From Amylostereum areolatum (taxonomy: Eukaryota > Basidiomycota > Agaricomycetes > Russulales > Stereaceae), in NCBI GenBank assembly GCA_012932865.1, contig SAXG01000031.1, forward strand, positions 248,001 to 312,000: 64,000 nucleotides of DNA, given 5' to 3'. Shown here in pieces: positions 32,886 through 45,862 of this stretch. A program made the position numbers and the translations under genes. Numbering within the stretch: position 1 is the stretch's first letter; each line of letters opens with the position of its first letter. Under the pieces are notes generated by a model that was given only the letters and a program-made list of their open reading frames with translations, had not been told where the DNA came from and did no database searches.

Positions 32886-34427
32886 TCAATCACGATACGC
32901 AATCGAAAATATGGGCAACTTGCCTTGTTTATCCGCCTTGCTTTTCACTGAATGAATCACCGTGACATTCTGCCCACCCGAGAGCCGACGGGAACGAAGA
33001 ACCGAGGAACCTTTGGACACCAAAGATGCTGGGAGACCGTTGATGCTGATCGGAATACTCGTAGGACGCGTCTTCGCCTCCTGGCTTGAGCGGAGCGCTG
33101 CGGGTCGTCCGTATCTGGTCCTGGGAGAAGCCAACTTGAATCGCTCTGTCGACGAGATAGATGGGTCGCTGTGCTCGATAGAAGAAAGGGATCGCCGAGG
33201 GGGGTTATCCTTGGGGAACACGGAGTGAAGACAGGCGCCATATTGGGTAACTGCGTCCACTGAGATGTCGATGGACTTGGTGAGGATAGAGTCACGGCCG
33301 TGAGGCTTATTCCGATCGCCGATTACCCGGCGAGATGGGCGGTGAGCGGCGGGCACAAGTGGTACCACCAACTCGGGTTGTCCTCGTTCTCGGGTAGTGT
33401 CCTCCGTGTCGACCGCAAGATGCACGGGGAGACGGGAGACTTGCTCAGATGAGGAGGGCCGAGGAGGCCATTCTTCAACAAGGGCAGAACAAGGCAGAAC
33501 GGGGGCAGTGATAACCGTTATGCGAGAAGGAGCGTCTCGCGTGACAACGATGTGCGGCTCGGGTGGAGGGATGGCGAGGTTGACAATGCCTTTAGACACG
33601 AGTTCGCGTTTGACGATGGTGGGGTCGAGGGGAGATCGCGTGTGGAAGATCATCTCGGTGTCGCCGATGCTGACCTGGAGCATCGTCGATCCTTCCAGGT
33701 CCTCCTCCTCGCAGTGTACGGCATAGACTCGACCGTCGCTGGTGCCGTGGGTATAGGCGGGAGGCTGAGCACCCAGCAATTCATCCGAATAAGATGCGGA
33801 GAAAGAATGGAGAAGTGCTATGCGATGTGCTGAGTGTTTCTTGATAGAGACTGGCGAGCTGTGATAAGAGGGGGGAGGGGTGGAGTGTGCCTCGCTGCTC
33901 ATGGATGGGTAGCTTGACGTTGGCGACGTAGCAATGGCGGTCGGTGGTCGGCTGAGGTAGGTCAGGGAAGATCCCTTGCGATTGGCAGTTGGCGTGGTCA
34001 TGACCCGATTGAACAAAGATGGTATGTGTTTCGTTCCTTTGCGAGATGAGAAGGAAGGACGTCTAGTGGAACGTAGGAGAGGATAGGGAGGTGTAGCCAT
34101 CGTCCTTTCCAGTTCTGATGATTGTCGAGGTTTGACGGAATGGAGGCGTCTGGATGGTTTGCCTAGCAGACCTGGTTTCGTCAGAGCCAGCGGCGTCGTG
34201 GACTCTTCGCTTGGAGCTTGCTTTTTACCAGACAAAAATATCTTGTCACAAGAGGTACCGGAGATTATGCGGCGTGCAGCGTTGGTCACATCCGAAAGGA
34301 CTAGCGGTGGGTGGGTTGCCTGGCGAGGAAAACGAGGAAAACGAGGAAGACTACTGAGTTTGACACCGGTAGTCCCAGACGTCGTGAATTTGTTGCGTGA
34401 AGTTCGTGGGTAGGCAGAGGTCGTCAT
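32886..34427 (-). CDS. unrecognised Ser/Pro/Arg-rich protein
   Basis: This is a single 513-codon open frame without any domain I can name. The composition is rich in Ser, Pro, Thr and Arg, with repeated basic-Ser patches and a more ordered central part (VYAVHCEEEDLEGSTMLQVS, then IGDTEMIFHTRSPLDPTIVK, continuing RELVSKGIVNLAIPP). No signal peptide, membrane segment or zinc-binding motif is seen. Its length on one strand and the ordered core argue for a real gene. The lack of introns is unusual here and could mean that flanking exons were missed. It looks like a mostly disordered regulatory or cell-cortex protein, but no function should be assigned. Confidence 0.55.
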   Translation of the reverse strand: MTTSAYPRTSRNKFTTSGTTGVKLSSLPRFPRFPRQATHPPLVLSDVTNAARRIISGTSCDKIFLSGKKQAPSEESTTPLALTKPGLLGKPSRRLHSVKPRQSSELERTMATPPYPLLRSTRRPSFSSRKGTKHIPSLFNRVMTTPTANRKGSSLTYLSRPPTAIATSPTSSYPSMSSEAHSTPPPSYHSSPVSIKKHSAHRIALLHSFSASYSDELLGAQPPAYTHGTSDGRVYAVHCEEEDLEGSTMLQVSIGDTEMIFHTRSPLDPTIVKRELVSKGIVNLAIPPPEPHIVVTRDAPSRITVITAPVLPCSALVEEWPPRPSSSEQVSRLPVHLAVDTEDTTRERGQPELVVPLVPAAHRPSRRVIGDRNKPHGRDSILTKSIDISVDAVTQYGACLHSVFPKDNPPRRSLSSIEHSDPSISSTERFKLASPRTRYGRPAALRSSQEAKTRPTSIPISINGLPASLVSKGSSVLRSRRLSGGQNVTVIHSVKSKADKQGKLPIFSIAYRD

Positions 34428-34832
34428 TGAAGATACTTGACCAGCGGCGGGAAGCGAAGAAAACGAGTGGACACTGGACAGGAGAGTAGCAAACGGCCAG
34501 TGGACGAGATGGTAGTGCCAACTAGCCTCGTACTTACGGGGAAATCAAGGCGTGCTGGCGAGGGGAACGAGTAGAGACAGACAAATAGAGATGTGGTGGG
34601 CGGTCGCGCGAGTGCAGAAGACAAGGACACTTGAGAGTTCAACATGTCTCGGCGTTCGCCGACTACTACCTTTCCCGCAGGTCAAGACACTGAACATGTG
34701 GTCCCGTCTTCGATCTTGAAGCCAGTCCAATGAGATAACGAATCCAAACTATCATAGGATAGGGAATAGCAATAACGATACGAATCAGTATAACGCTTTC
34801 TCCCTCTGAACTTGAACTTCTCCGGGCGCCCT
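34428..34832. other. intergenic
   Basis: Between two minus-strand genes. Short frames only. A missed 5' exon of the Ser/Pro-rich gene could lie here, but none could be supported. Confidence 0.45.
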
Positions 34833-35933
34833 TCACTGTCGGACATCGTCTCCAGCTGCCTCCCTCCGTGTGCTCGCGACTCTGATCTTCTCCAACATTT
34901 GGTTCGCTTTGCCCCTCTTTACATCACAAGTAGCCGTCGGTGGTGATGAACGTTGGCTCCTGGGAAAGCGCGGCGGCGGAAGTGTGAGCGTTTGTAGGTG
35001 TTTAGGAAGATGCTTCCCTGCAGAGAATTCCCCGCCATTGCCAGCGTCCAAGACCTTTCTAAGCATGGTCATATTCACAGCGGTGAGACTGAACCAGGCC
35101 AAGATTCCACGTGTCGCGCCATCACCAAGGGAGCGAGGGGGGACGTTAGGCATGCTTGCGGGTGAAGGGTACGCTGGTGAATACAGCGATGAGAACATCG
35201 CACAAATATATTCTGGGGATAGCGTACACGGGTGACGAGCGTAACGAGGAGCTGTATCGCAGAGCTTGTTGGACACCAGGGGAGGTACCACCTTCGGCTG
35301 GGCTATTGAAATGGCCTTGTGGATGGTGATGAGGGACTGCATGTCGATATGACGATAGTCGTGCTGAACACCGGGCGTAGACTTGAAAGTGGACATGGAG
35401 CTGGGATCTACTCCGTCGACCTCGTCTGCCATCCACGGTACTGTGGCTCGGTGCCAGCAATCCCATACTGATCTTGGTTCTCTGACGATGGTTGAGTTGT
35501 ACCGGTCCGCAACGTGGGTCCAGTTGATACTGAGATCGACTGTGTGAGCAGATACAGCTGCTAAAAGTCGAAGGTACTCGTCAATCGACCAGGGGTGTTC
35601 GACGAGGTATTGGCAGGGGTTGGGAGGTGCGGGAGGCGGGTCATGGCGAGTGGGTCCAGTGATGAAGTCCTCAGGAAATACATTCTTCGGCAGATGCTCT
35701 GCGCTTGGGGAATTCTGGAATGCCGGGACCGCGTAGTACTCTGACCGTGCAGAGCTCGGCTGGAGGGTAGCTGACCTTGCACTGCGGGGGCCCGAGTCGA
35801 CGGAAGTGGCCCACGACGTGAACGACGAGGTAGTGGTCGAGGAGTCGAGTGGACCTGGAGATAAGGCATTTGATTCCGAACTACGCCTTGTCCTGCGTTT
35901 ACGAGTTTTCGTCCCGCGACCCGCGTGAACCAT
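34833..35933 (-). CDS. SANT/Myb-like protein, resembling the Eaf1/Vid21 SANT region
   Basis: This is a 366-codon single open frame. After a basic, Ser-rich N-terminus (TKTRKRRTRRSSESN), a SANT/Myb-like domain reads EHPWSIDEYLRLLAAVSAH, then INWTHVADRYNSTIVREPRS and VWDCWHRATVPW. The pattern W..VAD..NS....PRS.WDCW.R is like the SANT domain of Eaf1/Vid21, the scaffold of the NuA4 histone acetyltransferase complex. The rest is low in conserved content, with a basic C-terminus. No HSA domain is present and the protein is much shorter than Eaf1, so it is not a complete Eaf1. It may be a lineage-specific SANT-only chromatin protein or a partial duplicate. The family link is an inference from one motif. 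Confidence 0.55.
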   Translation of the reverse strand: MVHAGRGTKTRKRRTRRSSESNALSPGPLDSSTTTSSFTSWATSVDSGPRSARSATLQPSSARSEYYAVPAFQNSPSAEHLPKNVFPEDFITGPTRHDPPPAPPNPCQYLVEHPWSIDEYLRLLAAVSAHTVDLSINWTHVADRYNSTIVREPRSVWDCWHRATVPWMADEVDGVDPSSMSTFKSTPGVQHDYRHIDMQSLITIHKAISIAQPKVVPPLVSNKLCDTAPRYARHPCTLSPEYICAMFSSLYSPAYPSPASMPNVPPRSLGDGATRGILAWFSLTAVNMTMLRKVLDAGNGGEFSAGKHLPKHLQTLTLPPPRFPRSQRSSPPTATCDVKRGKANQMLEKIRVASTRREAAGDDVRQ

Positions 35934-36494
35934 GGCAGATTAGCGGTGAACAAGATTGGAGGACGCAGTAAGACGCACTGGAGTGTCAGCGGCGGGGGCC
36001 GCTTTTTATTCCTGACCTTGATCGTTGGGGGAATTGTTCTCCATTCGACAGCCGCAGACGATCTGGTTCCGTGTAGATCAAAGCGGTCCAAGACGCCTTC
36101 AACCATCGCGGTTCACCACCAGGCTACTCTGTTGACATAAATAACGTTCGGATCGACGAGAAGAACAAACTGGGAGACATACCGCGATAGCAGCCAAAGA
36201 GAACACGACAAAAGATGACCAGGGACGCATCTTCAACATACGCTTCACTGCCAGGTTTTTGAGAGCAAGCTGTCTATTGTCTTGCACAACACCGGGGCTC
36301 GGACAAAGTACGTGTGTGACCGCGACGTTGCGCGTCCCGTCACCGGTCACTCTTTGTGACTCTTCCGCGAGGAGCCCTTTCTTTCCGCGACTCGAACTTG
36401 ACTTTGACTCCTCGTTTTCTTCTTTTCCTTACTCCCGGATTATTTCGACATCACACAGGCGACATATACTCCAAAGTGATCGCACACCTTCAAA
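35934..36494. other. divergent promoter region
   Basis: Lies between the SANT-like gene (minus) and the PRP43 gene (plus). No supported coding sequence. Confidence 0.5.
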
Positions 36495-39351
<2,857 letters not shown>

Positions 39352-39504
39352 AGCGTACAACATTATTTGCGAATCAGGTGTACCAGCTTTTGATTATTGA
39401 TCGCGAATGAGCTGTTCTTGTCAATGTAAAATCAGAGATGTTATTCGCATCGAGGATTTCGGGATAAGTCTCGCATATGTGGATGGTACACCTGATATAT
39501 AAAT

Positions 39505-40664
39505 TCAGTATCCCGCCTTCTTATTACTCTCATCGACGAGGCCCTTGACGCATTGTGCGATTTCGACAGCGCCCTATGGAACCAAGCATCAACCAGCTAT
39601 TATCATGGCAAGGTCGAGAAATTAACCGACGGGTGTATCGCTATGTACGCATATAGATACCTCGCTCACTCCCTGGCCAATATGCAGGAGGGAGCCGGAC
39701 TTCGTTGTTACTTGGTGAGTCTCAAGCATCGTGGTGACCTGCTCTCTCATCGACATCTACACAGTTTGAAACATGGGGAAAAAGGGCGCACACGTTGACG
39801 GACAGTTTCCTGTGATACTGGATCGTGTTTCTTAGTGATAAGCAGCTTCCCAGTCTCGTCGTACTGCATATCTGCAAACCATTCTACAGATTGATGTCAG
39901 GTAACAGAGCACATGAGACTAGCGTGAGCTTGCCTGCGATGAAGGGTACTCCTGCCTCCTTCGCTACTTGCTGATGCATAGTACCCGCGAGGCCCATGAA
40001 AGAAACGAGATGATCAGCGGTGGAGAAAGCTTTGCAAACCCCAACGGCAGCACGGGCCAAAAGAAACGATCGTGATGTTTGGCCGTAAATCGCGCCGTGC
40101 GGTTTGATCTAAACGTGCGTGTGCGTGAGGATGGGGAAGGGAAGGCGAAGGAAATAAAAACAAACGTGGTTGAGCCTGATATTGTGGGGCAGGAGAAAGC
40201 CGGCGAGGGCGCCCACTTGGTACGTGAAGCAATTAGCGAGCTCATCCTGAGTTGGACGGTTCGAACGTCAGGATGCAACTATAGAGTAGATAAAAAATAT
40301 GTACAGGTTCGATGGCCATTTCGCGGCGCCCAAAACCCTGGTGATCGGGGAGAGATGGATGAGCGCCGATGAGAACATTGTTGGCAACCGCAAGATCGAC
40401 AGTCTGTTTCATGATATTGAAGTCGCTAGCGTGGAAGCCGCATGCAATGTTGGCGAGGTGGATGGTTTTCATAAGGCCTTCATCGTCGCCCTGTAATGTG
40501 CCCGACCTTAGATAGCGCAGAACTGGGGACGTGGGAATGGCGTACCATGGTGTAGAGGGAGTAACCCTAGCCAAGAGATGCAGAAAGTGTGCTGCACGGA
40601 GAAGAGACAGACTCACCTCTCCCATGTCGCAGTTTACGGTCGCCTTGAGTGGTTGGATGGTCAT
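39505..40664 (-). CDS. lamB: LamB/YcsF family protein (PxpA-like), lactam utilisation
   Basis: This belongs to the LamB/YcsF (PxpA) family, a subunit needed for ATP-dependent ring opening of 5-oxoproline in bacteria and for 2-pyrrolidinone use in Aspergillus. The start reads [16 protein letters not shown], followed across two introns by GYSLYTMGDDEGLM. Hallmark blocks are [33 protein letters not shown] and [12 protein letters not shown]. The C-terminal end is [20 protein letters not shown] and finishes at 39505. Many short introns; one near 39,931 uses a GC donor (G|GCAAG) and one near 39,790 is only about 35 nt. It is head to head with the biotin-carboxylase fusion gene, 123 bp apart, which strongly supports a shared pathway. 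Confidence 0.9.
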
Positions 40665-40787
40665 GGGGGAAAGCAAGATACGATACGGACCGAAGGAACG
40701 AGACACCGGGGAAACATATAGGATAGTAAAGGTTGGTGGCTCCTTATCTAGCCCCATTTCCCCATCCCACCCTCGACGCTCCTAACC
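40665..40787. promoter_or_regulatory. shared bidirectional promoter of the lamB-lamA pair
   Basis: Only 123 bp separate the two start codons, so both genes must be driven from one small region, possibly extending into first exons. It contains a consensus HGATAR (AreA/Nit2-type GATA) site, TAGATAAG on the minus strand (cttatcta at 40743-40750). In Aspergillus the orthologous pair is under nitrogen control; the same here is an inference. Confidence 0.6.
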
Positions 40788-43700
40788 ATGACCGCGACGA
40801 GTGAACACAAGCTCTTCGTCGCAAATCGTGGCGAGATCGCCGTTCGCATTGTCCGCACCGCCCACAAACTCGGCATACCGACCATCGCCATTTACACTCC
40901 CGCCGACGCCCTTTCCCCGCATGTCTCCCTCGCCACCGAGGCCGTTGCTCTGCAGCTCCGTGAGGGGCAGAATGACGCTTCTCCATACCTCGATGGGAAG
41001 TCGCTCGTGGCCATCGCAAAGCAACTGGGTGCGACCCTTGTCCATCCTGGCTATGGCTTCCTCAGCGAGAACGCCTCCTTCGCCCAAGCGGTCCTGGATG
41101 CAGGTATCACGTTCCTTGGACCAAGACCTCAGACCATGGAGATCATGGGGCTCAAGCATCAAGCGCGCGCGATCGCGGTCAAGGCAGGCGTGTATGTCGT
41201 TCCAGGAGGTGACGGCGAAGGTCTACTTGAGACGACCGACGACGCGATCAGTGTAGCGGATGATATAGGTTATCCGGTTCTTATCAAAAGCACGGCAGGA
41301 GGTGGAGGAATGGGCATGGTAGTTTGCAATGATGAGGGTGAGTTGAAGGAGCAGTTCGAGGCAACGCGGCAGCGAGCGGAGGTGCGTTCAATGTTTGGCG
41401 CCAACTCGTCGCGTCGCGCCTGACGGCGGTGACGCGGGTTGCAGACGCTCTTCCACAACGATGGCGTATTTCTCGAACGATACTACGCATCGGCTCGACA
41501 TATCGAGGTCCAGGTACGTCAATTTACTTATACGCACGCTCGCGAGTCTGAGGACACGCGTTTAGATTTTTGGCAACGGCGATGGCCATGTCATTCACAT
41601 GGGCGAGCGCGAGTGCAGTCTTCAGAGGCGACATCAAAAGGTCCTAGAGGAGTCTCCCAGCCCTTTTCTTGCAACACGTAAAGGTGCGCTTAGCTTGGAA
41701 TAAGCATAATTCTTGCATAATAAACCTCGCTTCCAGATTTGCGCGATGAAATCTGCGCTGCTGCAGTCCGCCTGTGTGAGGCGATCAAGTATGGCTCTGC
41801 TGGTGAGTACAAAGCCCGGTTCGTTTCCTGTCCAATTTCCAATGTTGCGATGAAGGTACCGTCGAGTTCTTGGTGGACGACCCGTCTGGCGCATATTTTT
41901 TCTTGGAGATGAACGCCCGCGTTCAGGTAGAGCATCCTGTGACCGAAGAGACACACCCTCAGCTCGACCTCGTGGAGCTCATGATCCTCCAGGGCATTGC
42001 GGAACACCAAGGGACTTTCCTTCCTGCATCTTCTCCTCTGCTTCAGCAAGCCAAGTATGATGTTACCCAACCTATTCACGCGATCGAAGCCCGCATATAT
42101 GCCGAAAATCCAGCAGAAGGATTTCGTCCATCCCCTGGAACAATGCAACATGTTGACTTTTCCGTGGATAAAACTCTTCCAGAGTGGCTGCGCGTGGACA
42201 CTTGGGTAGGGCCTTTTCCTTTCCCCCTACTATGTGTGCTGAAGATTGTTGTAGGTATCTACGGGGACAACTGTCACTCCCTTCTTCGATCCCTTGGTAG
42301 CTAAGCTCATCGTGAAGGCCGCAACCCGTTCGGAGGCCCTAACACGGCTCGCAGAAAGTTTGGCTTCTATTAAAGTACAGGGCCCACCGACGAATATCTC
42401 TTACCTGTTGTTCCTCCTCTCACATCCTGCCGTTCTGACTGGAGCAACGACGACACGCCTTCTCAGCAACGTTTTGTTTGCTCCCACAGCAATCACGATT
42501 GAACACCCCGGTCTTTCCACCCTCGTGCAAGATCTCCCAGGCCGCCCACAGATGCTTCACGGTATTCCTCCATCGGGCCCCATGGACGTCCATGCCCATG
42601 CCGTGGCGAGTGTTCTGGCAGGGAACCCACCTGAGACCGAAGCTCTCGAGATCATCTCCGTCCGTGGTGCCGAATTTCGTGCACGGTTCTGGGTGCCGAG
42701 TGTCATCGGCATTGCCGGCGGCCGTTCTACGACGGTCATTAATGTAAACGGTCAACGGGTGAGCGCATCTTGGGCTCGCTTGATCGTACCGGCTGGTGGG
42801 ATACTTGAGATCACCGAGGAGGGTGCCCCGGAAGGGGGTGGATTTAGGGTGTATGTTGCCGTTAAGGGCGGATTCCCGGATATTCCTTTGTATCTGGGGT
42901 CAAAGAGCACGAGCATGGGCTATGGAGGCTACCAGGTATGCTTGCCTTTGTCCTACTCGTACACATGCTAACCGGGTTGCTGTTAGGGTCGAGCCCTCGC
43001 CCCAGGCGATCAAATAACCATCGGTTCATATACCCCGACACCGTCTGACACCGTCTTCACACTCCCGAGAACATTCCTACCTTTTTATCCTACTAGCTGG
43101 ACGCTCCATGTTCTTCCCGGCCCTCAAGATGATCCGTCATTTCTATCACCTGCCGGGAACGCCAAGTTCTACAACACCACCTGGACTGTGAGCTCCAGCA
43201 GTAACCGCATGGGCATGCGTCTCTCTCCGACCTCCTCCCTAGCATCAAATGAACGTGCAATTCTTTGGGCGAGAAAGACTCGAGGCGAAGGTGGATCGCA
43301 TCCCAGCAACATTCTTGACAACGCCTATGCGCGGGGAAGCGTGAACGTGAACGGAGATACGCCGGTCATCTTGGGATGTGAAGGACCTGACATGGGCGGG
43401 TATGTGTGTTTGTGCGTTGTCTCCGAGGCGGATATGTAGGTTACTTTGGTACTATTGGTGGTGTCAGTGCTGATCAGCTCGTGGATTTACAGATGGAAAC
43501 TCGGACAGCTGAGTCCCGGAACCACACTACGATTTAAGCGAGTTTCCTGGGCGAAGGCACGGGAGGTCAAAGCGAAGAATGAACACTGGTTGGCGGCCTT
43601 ACGTTCATACATCGAAGGCCAGAGTTCGCTAGATGCAGCCCCACTAGATGACTGGCCAGACGAACAAGACCATGCGCAAGACGCAAGGCTACGTGTGATA

Positions 43701-45499
43701 ACAGAACCTGGTCGCCCGGAGGTCGCCTTTCGTCAGGTAAACTGGGTGATTATCAACGGAAAGTTGCAGGCTCAATTCGCTGTACTAGGCTGGTGATTCA
43801 GGTATCCTGGTAGAATATGGGCCCATGACCCTCGACTTCAGTATGCGCGCTCGTATCCAAGCTTTTGAGACGGCGGTGCTCTCGAGAAGTATTCCCGGGA
43901 TCATTGGTTTTGCGCCCTGTATTCGGTCGACCATGGTTTGCCATCCTTTGCTTACTTTCCAAACTTTCATCGTATCCTGACTTGTCACATAGTGTTATTT
44001 CGATACCGATGTCATCTCTCAGGCTTCCCTCCTCAATATTCTTGTGGAAGTTGAAGCCGCCCTCCCTTCATCAACACATGGCATGTCATTCCCTGGTCGT
44101 CGCATCACGCTTCCCATTGTCCTTGACGATCGGTGGAGCCGCGAGGCGCTAGACCGGTATATGCAGACAACGCGGAACAGGGCCGTGTACTTGCCAAGTA
44201 ATGTTGAGTATCTCGCCAAAAATAACGGTTTGGACAGCAAAGACCACGCGTTGAAGAAACTTGTGGGCACAGATTTCGTGAGTGGCCCCTCTTCGGGAGA
44301 GCGTTATATAGATCAGGCTGACATTCTCTGTAGCTTATTTTTGGCGTTGGATTTTATGCGGCATGCCCGTTCCTCGTCCCTGTATGCAATATCGTTCTTC
44401 GTGAGCCTGCGGTTACTGAAGGGATAATGTAGATCGACCCACGCTGTCGCCTGGTCGGACAGAAGATGAACCCTTCGCGGACCTATACTCCTCGTGTATT
44501 GTGCCTTCTATGACACTACTAGATCGCGTACTAACGTACCCTTCAGGGTTCTATCGGGATCGCAGGGCCTACCTCCGCGATATATCCCGTCGATTCGCCG
44601 GGCGGGTATCAGCTGTACGGACGTACGCTACCTGGGTGGCATATGTGGGGCAGGGGAAAGGATCTCGACCCAAAGAGACCATGGCTGTTTAGACCATTTG
44701 ACCAGGTGCGTCGCGCGTAACCTGCGAAAGCTGTGAAGCTGAAAGAACGGTGGTTTGGAAGGTTCATTTTGAGCCAGTCAGCGAGACGGAGTACACGGAG
44801 GTGAAGCCTTCCTTCACCGTGTTCACTTGTCTCTTGACCTAACGAAACTTAGATGGAGAAGGATTTCGATATGGGGAGATACGCGTTCAAGGCAAGTCTT
44901 TCGAAGTGCGAAATCCAAGTCCAGCATACCAAGTAACCTGGATATAGATTGAACCTGCAGTATTCTCCATGTCCGACTATGATGCCTTCGTCGAGACAAT
45001 TAAAGAAGATACTCGCGTATTTCGCGAGCGACAGTCGGAAGGAACGGCGAGAGAGGAGGCTCGGTGTGTATATCCGGTCATTCCTTCATAAGGTCAGATC
45101 TGACATGTTTGAGCCTCTAGGGAGTGGCGGCTTCTTCGTGAGTGGGAAGATGGACAGCGAAAAGCCAACGCCAAGACCGATTTATCTGTTGTTGACAGTA
45201 TGTTATTTCCTCAAAAGGTTCCGTTGTTTGTGGCCTTATCTCCTCCTTTGCCATCAGGTCTATCCTCCGCACATACAGTCGTATCTTCCCTGTCTGCGTC
45301 CATTTGGAGGATCAAATGTCAACCGGGCGACGTTGTCAAGTCTCCAGATGAAACCCTTGTCATACTGGAAGCTATGAAGACGGAGATTGCTATCAAGGCA
45401 GGTGCGGAGAATGTGGGAAGAACGGTGAAGGGATTTGGGAAGGGCGTGATAGAAGGCTCTGTGGTGGGTGCTGGAGATATTCTTGTGGTTTTCGAGTGA
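40788..45499 (+). CDS. lamA: urea-carboxylase-like biotin enzyme: biotin carboxylase, PxpC/KipA, PxpB/KipI and biotinyl domains fused (LamA-like)
   Basis: This is a large biotin-dependent enzyme of urea carboxylase architecture. Biotin carboxylase comes first: [40 protein letters not shown]-grasp [12 protein letters not shown], and catalytic [15 protein letters not shown]. Next is the KipA/PxpC (AHS2) part beginning [18 protein letters not shown] with [16 protein letters not shown]. The KipI/PxpB (AHS1) part reads [37 protein letters not shown] and [16 protein letters not shown]. At the C-terminus the biotinyl domain carries the biotinylated lysine in ILEAMKTEI. The allophanate hydrolase half of fungal urea amidolyase is absent, so urea need not be the substrate. 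Many introns; I joined 43,435/43,492 ([13 protein letters not shown]). Joints after 44,300 are less certain. Confidence 0.88.
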
Positions 45500-45862
45500 G
45501 GCTAGGAGGACACCAGCCACTAGTCATTGGTGAAGTGCATGTTTCTGCCGGAGGACTGACATTGACCTGGAGACTTGGACATCTTTTCGTATTCTACCGT
45601 CACGGCATGAAATTGTAGGTATCCATTTATGTTGTTTGTTTCTAAGCTTCGCATGCCGCTTGTCTATAGTATACTTGTAACCCCTCGAGCTGTTATGGTT
45701 AGGTAGTGGAAGGAAGAGACTCGGAAGTGCCGAAGAGCCTGACGACCGTGAGAAAGCACCAAATAAGCGCAATCAAGTTTCGGTCGCGGGCTCGTCCACG
45801 CTAGCATCGCCAGCGCGCTCCTCGTCGTCTCCGTCGTCTCCTCCAGCCTCTCCTTCTCCAAA
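45500..45862. other. intergenic
   Basis: 3' region of lamA and promoter/leader of the septin gene. No conserved ORF on either strand. Confidence 0.5.

Noticed and set aside
33397..33833. Plus-strand frames inside the Ser/Pro-rich gene
   Set aside because: They are antisense shadows of the 513-codon frame with no conserved content of their own.
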